A stretch of DNA of 64,000 nucleotides from Prevotellaceae bacterium (GTDB lineage: Bacteria > Bacteroidota > Bacteroidia > Bacteroidales > Bacteroidaceae): the NCBI GenBank assembly GCA_015257125.1, contig JABZKU010000006.1, positions 1-64,000 on the forward strand, read 5' to 3'. Positions 44,331 to 52,869 of the stretch are shown here, piece by piece. Position numbers and translations under genes: made by a program. Below the pieces are notes generated by a model. The model saw only the letters and a program-made list of their open reading frames with translations, was not told the origin of the DNA and ran no database searches. The stretch's first letter is position 1. Every line of letters begins with the position of its first letter.

Positions 44331-44960
44331 ATGGAAATTAGTGTATTGAACATCAAGGGTGAAGATACCGGTAAGAAGGTAGCCCTTAACGAAAGTGTCT
44401 TCGGCGTTGAACCCAACGATCATGCTATTTATCTCGATGTGAAGCAGTATCTCGCTGCTCAGCGTCAAGGCACGGCAAAATCGAAAGAACGTAGCGAAAT
44501 GTCCGGTTCGACTCGCAAGCTCGGTCGCCAGAAAGGCGGTGGCGGTGCGCGTCGCGGTGACATCAACTCTCCTCTGCTTGTCGGCGGTGCTCGCGTGTTC
44601 GGTCCTAAGCCCCGCGATTATCGTTTCAAGCTCAATAAGAAGGTGAAGCAGTTGGCTCGTCGCTCTGCATTGAGCTACAAAGTTCAAGAAGGTGCCCTTG
44701 TGGTAGTTGAAGACTTCAGCTTCGACGCTCCCAAAACGAAGAGCTTCATCGAAGTGCTCAACAATCTTAAGGTTTCGGACAAGAAGACGCTCGTGGTCGC
44801 AGCCGGTAGCGATAAGAATCTCTACCTCTCTGCACGCAACCTCCCCAAAGCAAAGGTGGCTGTGGCTTCTGATCTCAACACCTACGGTGTGCTCGATGCT
44901 GCCGTTCTCGTGGTGACCGAAAGCGCCGTGGCAAAGATCGAAGAGGTTCTTGCCAAGTAA
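44331..44960 (+). CDS. rplD: 50S ribosomal protein L4
   Basis: L4 (209 aa) lines the nascent-peptide tunnel and in enteric bacteria represses the S10 operon. KLGRQKGGGGARRGDINSPL is the tunnel loop where macrolide-resistance changes occur elsewhere. Length is normal. It is coupled to rplC by a 3-nt gap. Confidence 0.97.
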   Translation: MEISVLNIKGEDTGKKVALNESVFGVEPNDHAIYLDVKQYLAAQRQGTAKSKERSEMSGSTRKLGRQKGGGGARRGDINSPLLVGGARVFGPKPRDYRFKLNKKVKQLARRSALSYKVQEGALVVVEDFSFDAPKTKSFIEVLNNLKVSDKKTLVVAAGSDKNLYLSARNLPKAKVAVASDLNTYGVLDAAVLVVTESAVAKIEEVLAK

Positions 44961-44987
44961 TCAACCCTTCTCAACAGCAACGAAGTA

Positions 44988-45278
44988 ATGGCATTCATTA
45001 TCAAACCTATCGTCACGGAAAAGCTCAACCAGCTTTCGGAGAAGCAGAACAAGTTCGGCTTCGTTGTAAAGCCCGAGGCTAACAAACTTCAGATCAAGGC
45101 AGAAGTTGAAGCTCGCTATGGTGTGACGGTTACCGATGTGAACACAATGGTTTACGCCGGTAAGAGCAAGTCTCGCTATACTCGCGCCGGTCTCCTCCGC
45201 GGACGTACCAACGCGTTTAAGAAGGCCGTCGTCACTGTAAAGGACGGCGAGACCATCGATTTCTATAGCAATATCTAA
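44988..45278 (+). CDS. rplW: 50S ribosomal protein L23
   Basis: L23 (96 aa) surrounds the tunnel exit and is the docking site for trigger factor and SRP. IIKPIVTEKLNQLSEKQNKF at the start and the basic segment KSRYTRAGLLRGRTNAFKKA are typical. It lies between rplD and rplB in the standard order. Confidence 0.97.
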   Translation: MAFIIKPIVTEKLNQLSEKQNKFGFVVKPEANKLQIKAEVEARYGVTVTDVNTMVYAGKSKSRYTRAGLLRGRTNAFKKAVVTVKDGETIDFYSNI

Positions 45279-45286
45279 TCAAGACA

Positions 45287-46111
45287 ATGGCAGTACGTAA
45301 ATTTAAGCCCACAACTCCGGGGCAAAGACACAAGGCTATCGGTACTTTCGAAGAAATTACTGCATCAGTACCGGAAAAATCTCTCGTCTGCGGTAAGCGT
45401 GCCAGCGGTGGTCGCAACAACGTCGGTAAGATGACGATGCGTTATCTCGGCGGTGGCCACAAGCGCAAGTTCCGTTTCATCGATTTCAAGCGAGAGAAGG
45501 ATGGAGTTCCCGCAGTGGTGAAGACCATCGAGTACGATCCTAACCGTTCGGCTCGCATCGCTCTTCTTTATTACGCTGACGGTGAAAAGCGTTACATCAT
45601 CGCTCCCAATGGATTGAAAGTGGGTGACCAGCTCCTCTCCGGCGCTGACGCTGCTCCCGAAGTGGGCAACGCTCTCCCCCTGCAAAACATCCCCGTGGGT
45701 ACCGTTATCCACAACATCGAGCTTCGTCCCGGCCAAGGCGCTCTCTTGGTTCGCTCGGCCGGTAACTTCGCTCAGCTCACTTCTCGTGAAGGTAAGTATT
45801 GCGTGATCAAACTTCCTTCCGGAGAAACTCGTCAGATTCTCAGTGCTTGCAAGGCAACCATCGGTAGTGTCGGCAACTCTGACCACGCTCTCGAATCGTC
45901 GGGTAAGGCCGGTCGCAGCCGCTGGCTCGGTCGTCGTCCTCACAACCGTGGTGTTGTGATGAACCCTGTCGATCACCCGATGGGTGGTGGTGAAGGCCGT
46001 CAAAGCGGTGGACACCCCCGTTCGCGTACCGGTCTCTATGCTAAGGGTCTCAAGACACGTGCACCCAAGAAGCAGAGCAACAAGTACATTATCGAAAGAC
46101 GTAAGAAATAA
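45287..46111 (+). CDS. rplB: 50S ribosomal protein L2
   Basis: L2 (274 aa) binds near the peptidyl transferase centre and is needed for subunit association. GRNNVGKMTMRYLGGGHKRK near the start, the NPVDHPMGGGEGRQSGGHPR segment with its conserved His, and a basic end are all present. It lies 8 nt after rplW. Confidence 0.98.
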   Translation: MAVRKFKPTTPGQRHKAIGTFEEITASVPEKSLVCGKRASGGRNNVGKMTMRYLGGGHKRKFRFIDFKREKDGVPAVVKTIEYDPNRSARIALLYYADGEKRYIIAPNGLKVGDQLLSGADAAPEVGNALPLQNIPVGTVIHNIELRPGQGALLVRSAGNFAQLTSREGKYCVIKLPSGETRQILSACKATIGSVGNSDHALESSGKAGRSRWLGRRPHNRGVVMNPVDHPMGGGEGRQSGGHPRSRTGLYAKGLKTRAPKKQSNKYIIERRKK

Positions 46112-46132
46112 TCGCACTAAAAGAATCGCAAT

Positions 46133-46402
46133 ATGAGTCGTTCTCTTAAGAAAGGTCCGTACATCGCAGTTTCTCTCGAGAAGAAGATTCTCGCCATGAA
46201 CGAAAGTGGCAAGAAGAATGTGGTGAAGACATGGGCGCGCGCTTCGATGATCTCCCCCGATTTCGTGGGACACACGGTCGCAGTGCACAACGGTAACAAG
46301 TTCATCCCTGTCTATGTGACGGAAAACATGGTCGGCCACAAGCTCGGTGAGTTCGCGCTGACCCGCAAGTTTGGCGGTCACGGCGGCAACAAGAAGAAGT
46401 AA
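46133..46402 (+). CDS. rpsS: 30S ribosomal protein S19
   Basis: S19 (89 aa) binds 16S rRNA in the small-subunit head near the A-site finger. SRSLKKGPYIAVSLEKKIL at the start and TRKFGGHGGNKKK at the end match the family. It sits 21 nt after rplB. Confidence 0.97.
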   Translation: MSRSLKKGPYIAVSLEKKILAMNESGKKNVVKTWARASMISPDFVGHTVAVHNGNKFIPVYVTENMVGHKLGEFALTRKFGGHGGNKKK

Positions 46403-46458
46403 AAACTTCGGGTGAACGCCACAACAACAATCCAAAACAAAATCTCAATCTCTAAATA

Positions 46459-46863
46459 ATGGGAGCAAGAAAAAGACTTGCCGCCGAATCTCGCAAGGCG
46501 GCTCTCAAAACCCAGTATTTTGCCAAATTGAACGATTGCCCCTCCTCGCCCCGCAAGATGCGCTATGTCGTAGACATGGTTCGCGGCATGGAGGTGAATC
46601 GCGCCCTCGGCACGCTTCGTTTCAGCAAGAAGGCTGCTTCGAACGCCGTAGAGCTGCTGCTGCGTTCTGCAATCGCCAACTGGGAAGAAAAGAACAATCG
46701 CAAGGCCGAAGAAGGCGAACTCTTCGTGACGAAGATCTTCGTTGACGGCGGTGCCACGCTCAAGCGCATGCGCCCGGCTCCTCAGGGTCGCGGCTACCGC
46801 ATCCGCAAGCGTTCTAACCACGTGACGATCTTCGTGGGTACAAAAGAAGAAACCAACGACTAA
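46459..46863 (+). CDS. rplV: 50S ribosomal protein L22
   Basis: L22 (134 aa) spans the large subunit and lines the peptide tunnel. SPRKMRYVVDMVRGMEVNRA and the tip segment RMRPAPQGRGYRIRKRSNHV are typical. A 56-nt gap lies before it and rpsC follows after 15 nt. Confidence 0.97.
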   Translation: MGARKRLAAESRKAALKTQYFAKLNDCPSSPRKMRYVVDMVRGMEVNRALGTLRFSKKAASNAVELLLRSAIANWEEKNNRKAEEGELFVTKIFVDGGATLKRMRPAPQGRGYRIRKRSNHVTIFVGTKEETND

Positions 46864-46878
46864 TCAGAAACAACAGCA

Positions 46879-47670
46879 ATGGGTCAAAAAATCAATCCTA
46901 TCGCCAACCGACTTGGCATCATCCGCGGTTGGGACTCCAACTGGTTCGGTGGTTCTAACTTCGGCGAAAACATCCTCGAAGATAGCAAGATTCGCGAATA
47001 TCTCGATGCACGTTTCAAAAGCTACGTCGAAAAGCCCGGTCGCGCCTCTGCCAGCAAAAAGGAATACACTAGCGTATACGAATATATCTCTCGCATCGTG
47101 ATCGAGCGTACGCCCAAGCTCGTTACGATCACGATCTGCACCAGCCGTCCCGGTATGATCATCGGTCAGGGTGGTAAGGATGTAGAGCAGCTCAAGCTCC
47201 AGCTTCAGAAAATCACCAGCAAGGATGTTCAGATCAACATCTTCGAAGTGAAGAAGCCCGATCTCGACGCTAACATCGTGGCCAAGAGCATTGCTCGCCA
47301 GATCGAAGGTAAGATGGCTTACCGCCGTTCGATCAAGAAGGCCATCGAAAACACGATGCGCAGCGGTGCCGAAGGTATCAAGGTGCAAATCAGCGGCCGT
47401 TTGAACGGTGCCGAAATCGCACGCAGCGAAATGTACAAGGAAGGCCGTACGCCCCTTCACACTTTCCGCGCCGATATCGACTACTGTCAGACAGAAGCCC
47501 TCACGAAAGTGGGTATCCTCGGTATCAAGGTGTGGATCTGCCGTGGCGAAGTTTACGGTAAGAAGGATCTCGCTCCTAACTTCACTGCCGAGAAGGAAAA
47601 TGGTCGCCGCGAAGGCGGTCGTCGCGAAGGACGCGGCAACTTCCGCAACAAGAGAAATTCAAATCGCTAA
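46879..47670 (+). CDS. rpsC: 30S ribosomal protein S3
   Basis: S3 (263 aa) forms part of the mRNA entry channel and has helicase function. The KH-type RNA-binding motif is SRPGMIIGQGGKDVEQLK (near 90-107). The tail EGGRREGRGNFRNKRNSNR is a basic extension, longer than in E. coli and usual for Bacteroidota. rplP follows after 20 nt. Confidence 0.97.
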   Translation: MGQKINPIANRLGIIRGWDSNWFGGSNFGENILEDSKIREYLDARFKSYVEKPGRASASKKEYTSVYEYISRIVIERTPKLVTITICTSRPGMIIGQGGKDVEQLKLQLQKITSKDVQINIFEVKKPDLDANIVAKSIARQIEGKMAYRRSIKKAIENTMRSGAEGIKVQISGRLNGAEIARSEMYKEGRTPLHTFRADIDYCQTEALTKVGILGIKVWICRGEVYGKKDLAPNFTAEKENGRREGGRREGRGNFRNKRNSNR

Positions 47671-47690
47671 TCTGATTCTGTTAGAGCCAT

Positions 47691-48116
47691 ATGTTACAGC
47701 CTAAAAGAACAAAGTTCCGCCGCCCTCAAAAGGGCCGCAGCAAGGGCAATGCCCAACGCGGCAATCAGCTCGCTTTTGGTAGCTTCGGCATCAAGAGCCT
47801 CGGCACACACTGGATCACGGGTCGTCAAATCGAAGCCGCTCGTATCGCCATGACGCGCTACATGCAGCGTGAAGGCCAGAGCTGGATTCGCATCTTCCCG
47901 GATAAACCCATCACGAAGAAACCTGCCGACGTCCGCATGGGTAAGGGTAAGGGTGACCCCGTGGGTTACGTCTTCCCCATCACTCCCGGTCGCATCATTT
48001 TCGAAATCGAAGGCGTACCCTTCGAAGTCGCTAAGGAAGCTCTTCGCCTGGCCGCGCAGAAACTCCCCGTGACCACGAAGTTCATTGTTAGACACGACTA
48101 CGACAAAAAAGCTTGA
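47691..48116 (+). CDS. rplP: 50S ribosomal protein L16
   Basis: L16 (141 aa) helps position tRNA in the A site of the large subunit. PKRTKFRRPQKGRSKGNAQR at the start and the conserved RMGKGKGDPVGYVF segment mark it. Its stop lies two bases before the rpmC ATG. Confidence 0.97.
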   Translation: MLQPKRTKFRRPQKGRSKGNAQRGNQLAFGSFGIKSLGTHWITGRQIEAARIAMTRYMQREGQSWIRIFPDKPITKKPADVRMGKGKGDPVGYVFPITPGRIIFEIEGVPFEVAKEALRLAAQKLPVTTKFIVRHDYDKKA

Positions 48117-48118
48117 TT

Positions 48119-48304
48119 ATGAAGATTGCAGAAATTCGCGAACTCAAGAGCAAAGGCGAACTCGCAGAGCGCCTTGCTGCTGAGGTGAATGCCTATGAAA
48201 ACATGGTACTCAACCACAGCATTTCTCCTCTGGAAAATTCTGCACAGATCAAGACCTTGCGTCGCACCATCGCTCAGATGAAGACTGTGCTGAACGAAAA
48301 ATAA
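48119..48304 (+). CDS. rpmC: 50S ribosomal protein L29
   Basis: L29 (61 aa) is a helical tunnel-exit protein. MKIAEIRELKSKGELAERLA starts it and RRTIAQMKTVLNEK ends it. The ATG at 48119 is used, not the TTG at 48113 that overlaps rplP. A 130-nt gap follows, the longest inside this operon. Confidence 0.95.
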   Translation: MKIAEIRELKSKGELAERLAAEVNAYENMVLNHSISPLENSAQIKTLRRTIAQMKTVLNEK

Positions 48305-48434
48305 AAACGGAACGGACGGAAACGACACCGACGACTGCACCGATGACGGCAGTGGTAGAAACGTGTTGATGATGCATCGCTCGGAAGGTCGACGGAGTTT
48401 CGTTTCATCCCTCCACCCATCATAAGAATCCAGA
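48305..48434 (+). other. Unusually long rpmC-rpsQ spacer
   Basis: Genes here are otherwise only a few to about 100 bases apart. This spacer has no gene, promoter box or strong hairpin that I can find. Its role is unknown. Confidence 0.5.
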
Positions 48435-48689
48435 ATGGAAAGAAATTTAAGAAAGACCCGTCAGGGGGTTGTCGTAAGCAATAAGATGGACAAAACCATC
48501 GTCGTTGCTGCCAAGTTCAAGGAGAAGCACCCCATTTATGGCAAGTTCATCTCCAAAACGAAGAAGTACCACGCTCACGACGAGAAGAACGACTGCAACG
48601 TCGGCGACACCGTGCTCATCATGGAAACTCGTCCCCTGAGCAAGACGAAGCGTTGGAGAGTTGTAGAAATCGTAGAAAGAGCTAAGTAA
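48435..48689 (+). CDS. rpsQ: 30S ribosomal protein S17
   Basis: S17 (84 aa) is a primary binder of 16S rRNA in the small-subunit body. RKTRQGVVVSNKMDKTIVVA and GDTVLIMETRPLSKTKRWRV match the family. rplN begins two bases after its stop. Confidence 0.97.
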   Translation: MERNLRKTRQGVVVSNKMDKTIVVAAKFKEKHPIYGKFISKTKKYHAHDEKNDCNVGDTVLIMETRPLSKTKRWRVVEIVERAK

Positions 48690-48691
48690 AC

Positions 48692-49057
48692 ATGATCCAA
48701 ACAGAATCTCGATTGACCGTCTGCGATAACAGTGGTGCTCGTGAAGCCCTCTGCATTCGCGTACTCGGCGGTACGAAGCGTCGCTACGCTTCTGTTGGTG
48801 ACGTGATCGTTGTATCTGTCAAGAGCGTGATCCCGTCCAGCGACATTAAGAAGGGTGCCGTATCCAAGGCGCTGATTGTTCGCACGAAGAAGGAAATCCG
48901 TCGCGCTGACGGCTCTTACATCCGCTTTGACGACAACGCTTGCGTACTGCTCAACAACGCGGGCGAGCTCCGCGGAAGTCGTATCTTCGGCCCCGTCGCA
49001 CGTGAACTGCGTGCAGTGAACATGAAGGTGGTTTCTTTGGCCCCCGAAGTTCTCTAA
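48692..49057 (+). CDS. rplN: 50S ribosomal protein L14
   Basis: L14 (121 aa) lies at the subunit interface and forms a bridge to 16S rRNA. MIQTESRLTVCDNSGAREAL at the start and the family block RGSRIFGPVARELR near the end identify it. rplX follows after 27 nt. Confidence 0.98.
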   Translation: MIQTESRLTVCDNSGAREALCIRVLGGTKRRYASVGDVIVVSVKSVIPSSDIKKGAVSKALIVRTKKEIRRADGSYIRFDDNACVLLNNAGELRGSRIFGPVARELRAVNMKVVSLAPEVL

Positions 49058-49084
49058 CCCAACACAAGTAAGACGATATCTCAC

Positions 49085-49405
49085 ATGAGTAAGTTACATA
49101 TTAAGAAGGGCGACACCGTTTGCGTTCTTGCCGGTAAGGACAAGAAGAAGACGGGTAAGGTGGTTCGCGTGCTTGTGGACAAGCAACGTGCCATTGTTGA
49201 AGGTCTCAACATGGTTCAAAAGAGCCAGAAGCCCAACGCCAAGAATCCTCAGGGCGGTTTCGTGCGCACGGAAGCCCCTATTCACATTTCCAACCTGAAT
49301 GTGGTTGACCCCAAGACCGGTAAGCCTACGCGCATCGGTCGTCAGCTGAACGCTGAGGGTAAGCTCGTCCGCATCGCCAAAAAATCCGGAGAGGAAATCA
49401 AATGA
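49085..49405 (+). CDS. rplX: 50S ribosomal protein L24
   Basis: L24 (106 aa) is an assembly initiator near the tunnel exit. The KOW-type start HIKKGDTVCVLAGKDKKKTG and the segment FVRTEAPIHISNLNVVDPKT are typical. Its stop overlaps the rplE start codon by four bases (49402-49405), which suggests coupled translation. Confidence 0.97.
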   Translation: MSKLHIKKGDTVCVLAGKDKKKTGKVVRVLVDKQRAIVEGLNMVQKSQKPNAKNPQGGFVRTEAPIHISNLNVVDPKTGKPTRIGRQLNAEGKLVRIAKKSGEEIK

Positions 49406-49956
49406 ATACAGCACAACTCAAGAAAGAATATAAGGAGCGCATCGCTCCGGCGTTGATGAAGCAATTCAACTACTCTTCGCCCATGCAGATCCCCGTGCTC
49501 AAGAAGATTGTTATCAATCAGGGTCTGGGTTCGGCTACGCAAGATAAGAAGATCATCGACGTTGCTATCAACGAGCTCTCGGCTATCACCGGCCAGAAAG
49601 CTGTTGCCACGGTTTCGAAGAAGGACGTTGCCAACTTCAAACTCCGTAAGAAGATGCCCATCGGTGTGATGGTAACGCTTCGCCGCGAACAGATGTACGA
49701 ATTCCTCGAGAAGCTCGTTCGTGTTGCTCTTCCCCGTATCCGCGACTTCAAGGGTATCGAGAGCAAGTTCGATGGTCGCGGTAACTACACGCTCGGTATT
49801 CAGGAACAGATCATCTTCCCTGAAATCAACATCGACGCTATCGACCGCCTGCTCGGTATGAACATCACGTTCGTTACCTCTGCTCCCACGGACGAAGAAG
49901 GTTATGCTCTCCTCAAGGAGTTCGGCCTCCCCTTCAAGAACGCTAAAAACAACTAA
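49402..49956 (+). CDS. rplE: 50S ribosomal protein L5
   Basis: L5 (184 aa) holds 5S rRNA and contacts the P-site tRNA. VLKKIVINQGLGSATQDKKI and LEKLVRVALPRIRDFKGIES are family blocks. Start overlaps the rplX stop as noted there. rpsN follows after 8 nt. Confidence 0.98.
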   Translation: MNTAQLKKEYKERIAPALMKQFNYSSPMQIPVLKKIVINQGLGSATQDKKIIDVAINELSAITGQKAVATVSKKDVANFKLRKKMPIGVMVTLRREQMYEFLEKLVRVALPRIRDFKGIESKFDGRGNYTLGIQEQIIFPEINIDAIDRLLGMNITFVTSAPTDEEGYALLKEFGLPFKNAKNN

Positions 49957-49964
49957 TCAGCGAT

Positions 49965-50267
49965 ATGGCAAAAGAATCAATGAAAGCGCGTGAGGTAAAG
50001 CGCGCCAAGCTGGTAGCCAAGTATGCCGCTAAGCGTGCTGCCCTCAAGGAAATCGTGAATCACAGCGACGATCCCCAGGCAGCTTTCGAAGCAGCACAAA
50101 AGCTTCAGTCCATCCCCCGCAACGCCAATCCCATTCGTCTGCACAACCGCTGCAAGATCACGGGACGTCCCAAGGGCTACATCCGCCTCTTCGGTCTCTC
50201 GCGTATCCAATTCCGTGAGATGGCTTCGGCCGGTCTCATCCCCGGTGTGCGCAAGGCCTCTTGGTAA
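49965..50267 (+). CDS. rpsN: 30S ribosomal protein S14, zinc-free type
   Basis: S14 (100 aa) is a head protein of the small subunit. It is the long form that lacks the four zinc-binding Cys residues: the core LHNRCKITGRPKGYIRLFGL holds a single Cys. This form does not need zinc. The start MAKESMKAREVKRAKLVAKY is typical. rpsH follows after 76 nt. Confidence 0.96.
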   Translation: MAKESMKAREVKRAKLVAKYAAKRAALKEIVNHSDDPQAAFEAAQKLQSIPRNANPIRLHNRCKITGRPKGYIRLFGLSRIQFREMASAGLIPGVRKASW

Positions 50268-50343
50268 TCGACCGATCCTTGTCGAATCACAAGCATCACT
50301 TTTAACACTGTCGGGAATTTCCCGATAAATTAAATCCACAATA

Positions 50344-50739
50344 ATGACTGATCCCATAGCAGACTTTCTGACCCGCCTTCGCAACGCGATCCAAGCTAAG
50401 CATCGTGTTGTAGAAGTTCCGGCGTCGAACCTGAAGAAGGAAATCACGAAGATTCTCTTCGACAAGGGCTATATCCTCAACTTCAAGTTTGAGGACAATG
50501 GTCCCCAAGGCACTATCAAAATTGCCTTGAAGTACAATCCCGCCACGAAAGTGAGCGCAATCAAGAGCCTCAAGCGAGTTTCTACGCCCGGTATGCGTAA
50601 GTACACCGGTTACCGTGAAATGCCTCGCGTGATCAATGGACTGGGTATCGCTATCATCTCCACGTCCAAAGGTGTAATGACTGACAAAGAAGCATCCGCC
50701 CTCAAGATCGGCGGTGAAGTTCTTTGCTATGTATACTAA
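50344..50739 (+). CDS. rpsH: 30S ribosomal protein S8
   Basis: S8 (131 aa) binds the central 16S rRNA domain and in enteric bacteria regulates the spc operon at L5. It starts with TDPIADFLTRLRNAIQAKHR and has the late GLGIAIISTSKGVMTDKEAS block. A Shine-Dalgarno for the next gene overlaps its end. Confidence 0.97.
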   Translation: MTDPIADFLTRLRNAIQAKHRVVEVPASNLKKEITKILFDKGYILNFKFEDNGPQGTIKIALKYNPATKVSAIKSLKRVSTPGMRKYTGYREMPRVINGLGIAIISTSKGVMTDKEASALKIGGEVLCYVY

Positions 50740-50744
50740 AATAT

Positions 50745-50750
50745 AGGAGG
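50745..50750 (+). promoter_or_regulatory. Strong Shine-Dalgarno (AGGAGG) before rplF
   Basis: AGGAGG is six bases before the rplF ATG, a textbook spacing. Hardly any other gene in the window has one, as expected for Bacteroidota, where ribosome binding rarely uses the anti-Shine-Dalgarno. It also decides the start: it supports the ATG at 50757 over the earlier frame start at 50724. Confidence 0.85.
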
Positions 50751-50756
50751 AACAAA

Positions 50757-51323
50757 ATGTCTAGAATTGGTAAATTGCCGATTAACATTCCCGCTGGCGT
50801 ACAAGTGACGCTGCAGGATAATGTAGTGACCGTAAAGGGTCCGAAGGGTGAGCTCTCTCAGGCTGTTGATCCCTCTATCAAAGTCACAATCGAAGATGGC
50901 CACATCACTTTCGCTATCGATGAGAACAGCGAAGTAGAGACGAAGCAAAAGCAAGCTTTCCATGGTCTGTATCGTGCTTTGGTTAACAACATGGTTGTTG
51001 GTGTAACCGAGCAGTACAAAGCCGAAATGGAACTCGTCGGTGTGGGTTATCGTGTAGAGAACAAGGGCAACCTCGTTACTTTCACGCTGGGTTTCACTCA
51101 CCCCATCGTTATCGAACTCCCCAAGGAGATCTCCGTTGAGACGAAGATGGAACGTAACCAGAACCCCTATATCAGCCTGACGTCCTGCGACAAGCAGCTC
51201 CTCGGTCTGGTATGCGCCAAAATCCGTTCTTTCCGCAAGCCTGAGCCTTACAAGGGTAAGGGTATCCTCTACGTCGGTGAGCAGATCCGTCGTAAGTCCG
51301 GTAAGTCGGCAGGTGCTAAGTAA
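50757..51323 (+). CDS. rplF: 50S ribosomal protein L6
   Basis: L6 (188 aa) lies near the factor-binding site of the large subunit. The start MSRIGKLPINIPAGVQVTLQ and the late KIRSFRKPEPYKGKGILYVG identify it. The ATG at 50757 has a perfect Shine-Dalgarno, the only such case noted in this operon. rplR follows after 21 nt. Confidence 0.97.
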   Translation: MSRIGKLPINIPAGVQVTLQDNVVTVKGPKGELSQAVDPSIKVTIEDGHITFAIDENSEVETKQKQAFHGLYRALVNNMVVGVTEQYKAEMELVGVGYRVENKGNLVTFTLGFTHPIVIELPKEISVETKMERNQNPYISLTSCDKQLLGLVCAKIRSFRKPEPYKGKGILYVGEQIRRKSGKSAGAK

Positions 51324-51344
51324 CCTCTAATCACGATTTAGATT

Positions 51345-51689
51345 ATGACAAAACAAAAAGAAGCAAGACGCGTAAAGATCAAGTATCGCGTTCGCAATAA
51401 GATCTCCGGCACGGCTGCTCGTCCCCGCATGAGCGTGTTCCGCAGCAACAAGCAGATCTACGTTCAGGTCATCGACGACGAAGCTGGAAAGACCCTCGTC
51501 GCAGCCTCTTCGCTCGGTCAAGAAGCATGCCCCAAGAAGGAACAAGCCTTCAAGGTGGGTGAAGCAGTGGCCAAGAAGGCACTCGAGGCCGGAATCAGTG
51601 AAGTAGTTTTTGATCGTAACGGCTATCTCTACCACGGTCGCGTGAAAGAAGTTGCCGAAGGCGCTCGCAAAGGTGGACTCAAATTCTAA
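51345..51689 (+). CDS. rplR: 50S ribosomal protein L18
   Basis: L18 (114 aa) binds 5S rRNA. It starts with TKQKEARRVKIKYRVRNKIS and has GTAARPRMSVFRSNKQIYVQ and the C-terminal DRNGYLYHGRVKEVAEGARK. Length is normal. rpsE follows after 5 nt. Confidence 0.97.
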   Translation: MTKQKEARRVKIKYRVRNKISGTAARPRMSVFRSNKQIYVQVIDDEAGKTLVAASSLGQEACPKKEQAFKVGEAVAKKALEAGISEVVFDRNGYLYHGRVKEVAEGARKGGLKF

Positions 51690-51694
51690 AGATT

Positions 51695-52201
51695 ATGGCA
51701 ATCAGAGTAAACGCAAACAATGAAGAATTGAAAGATAGACTCGTTGCTATCAATCGTGTTACGAAAGTCACCAAGGGCGGACGCACTTTCACCTTCGCTG
51801 CCATCGTAGTGGTAGGTGACGGTAAGGGCGTTATCGGTTACGGTCTCGGCAAAGCCGGTGAAGTTACCGCAGCTATCGCCAAGGGCGTAGAAGCAGCCAA
51901 GAAGAACCTCGTGAAGGTGCCCATCATCAAGGGAACCGTTCCTCACGAGCAGGCTGCCCGTTTCGGCGGTGCCGAAGTGCTCATCCTTCCCGCCTCTGAA
52001 GGTACGGGAGTGGTAGCCGGTGGTGCAATGCGCCCCGTGTTTGAAAGCGTTGGTATCACCAACGTGCTTTCGAAGTCTAAGGGTTCTTCTAACCCCCACA
52101 ACCTCGTGAAGGCAACGATCCTCGCCCTCAGCGAAATGCGTGATGCCCGCACCGTAGCTCAGCATCGCGGAGTATCCATCGATAAAGTATTCAGAGGATA
52201 A
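51695..52201 (+). CDS. rpsE: 30S ribosomal protein S5
   Basis: S5 (168 aa) sits near the decoding centre and mRNA entry. TKVTKGGRTFTFAAIVVVGD and GKAGEVTAAIAKGVEAAKKN match the double-stranded RNA-binding and C-terminal parts. Sites known for spectinomycin resistance in the loop near KGGRTF look ordinary. Confidence 0.98.
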   Translation: MAIRVNANNEELKDRLVAINRVTKVTKGGRTFTFAAIVVVGDGKGVIGYGLGKAGEVTAAIAKGVEAAKKNLVKVPIIKGTVPHEQAARFGGAEVLILPASEGTGVVAGGAMRPVFESVGITNVLSKSKGSSNPHNLVKATILALSEMRDARTVAQHRGVSIDKVFRG

Positions 52202-52206
52202 GCATT

Positions 52207-52383
52207 ATGGCAACAATTAAGGTACAGCAAACTCGCAGCCGCATCGGCGCCCCCGTTGACCAGAAGCGCACACTCGATGCTCTCGGTCTCACTAAGCTTT
52301 ATCAAGTTGTAGAACTCGAGGACAACGCTTGCACTCGCGGCATGGTTCGCAAAGTTCACCACCTGGTAACTGTAGTAGAATAA
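52207..52383 (+). CDS. rpmD: 50S ribosomal protein L30
   Basis: L30 (58 aa) is a small large-subunit protein. It starts MATIKVQQTRSRIGAPVDQK and has RTLDALGLTK and MVRKVHHLV, the family core. The ATG at 52207 is five bases after the rpsE stop and the TAA ends at 52383. The order rpsE-rpmD-rplO is standard. Confidence 0.95.
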   Translation: MATIKVQQTRSRIGAPVDQKRTLDALGLTKLYQVVELEDNACTRGMVRKVHHLVTVVE

Positions 52384-52400
52384 ATAACACGTACGACATC

Positions 52401-52847
52401 ATGAAATTGCATACACTCAAACCGGCCAACGGATCCACCCAGACTCGTAAGCGTATCGGTCGTGGTCCCGGTTCGGGCCTCGGCGGCACGTCTACCCGCG
52501 GTCACAAGGGTGCTAAGTCTCGCTCCGGTTACAGCAAGAAGATCGGTTTCGAAGGTGGTCAGATGCCCCTCCAGCGCCGTCTTCCGAAGTTTGGTTTCAA
52601 GAACATCAACCGCGTAGAGTACAAGCCCATCAACCTCAGCACGCTCCAGGCCTTGGCCGAAGCAAAGCAGCTTGAGAAGATCGGTGTCGAAGAACTCGTA
52701 GCCGCAGGTTTCATCAACCGCAAGACTCTTGTTAAGATTCTGGCCAATGGTGAATTGAAAGCCAAACTCACCGTGGAGGCTCACGCCTTCTCGAAGACGG
52801 CCGTAGCAGCCATCGAGGCTGCAGGTGGTACCGCCACCCAACTCTAA
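52401..52847 (+). CDS. rplO: 50S ribosomal protein L15
   Basis: L15 (148 aa) is a late-assembly protein of the large subunit. It starts MKLHTLKPANGSTQTRKRIG, followed by GRGPGSGLGGTSTRGHKGAK, typical of the family. The longer frame from 52329 reads through rpmD and is not a start. secY begins 22 bases after its stop. Confidence 0.97.
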   Translation: MKLHTLKPANGSTQTRKRIGRGPGSGLGGTSTRGHKGAKSRSGYSKKIGFEGGQMPLQRRLPKFGFKNINRVEYKPINLSTLQALAEAKQLEKIGVEELVAAGFINRKTLVKILANGELKAKLTVEAHAFSKTAVAAIEAAGGTATQL

Positions 52848-52869
52848 ACCATGTAATTCTAAGAGTCGA

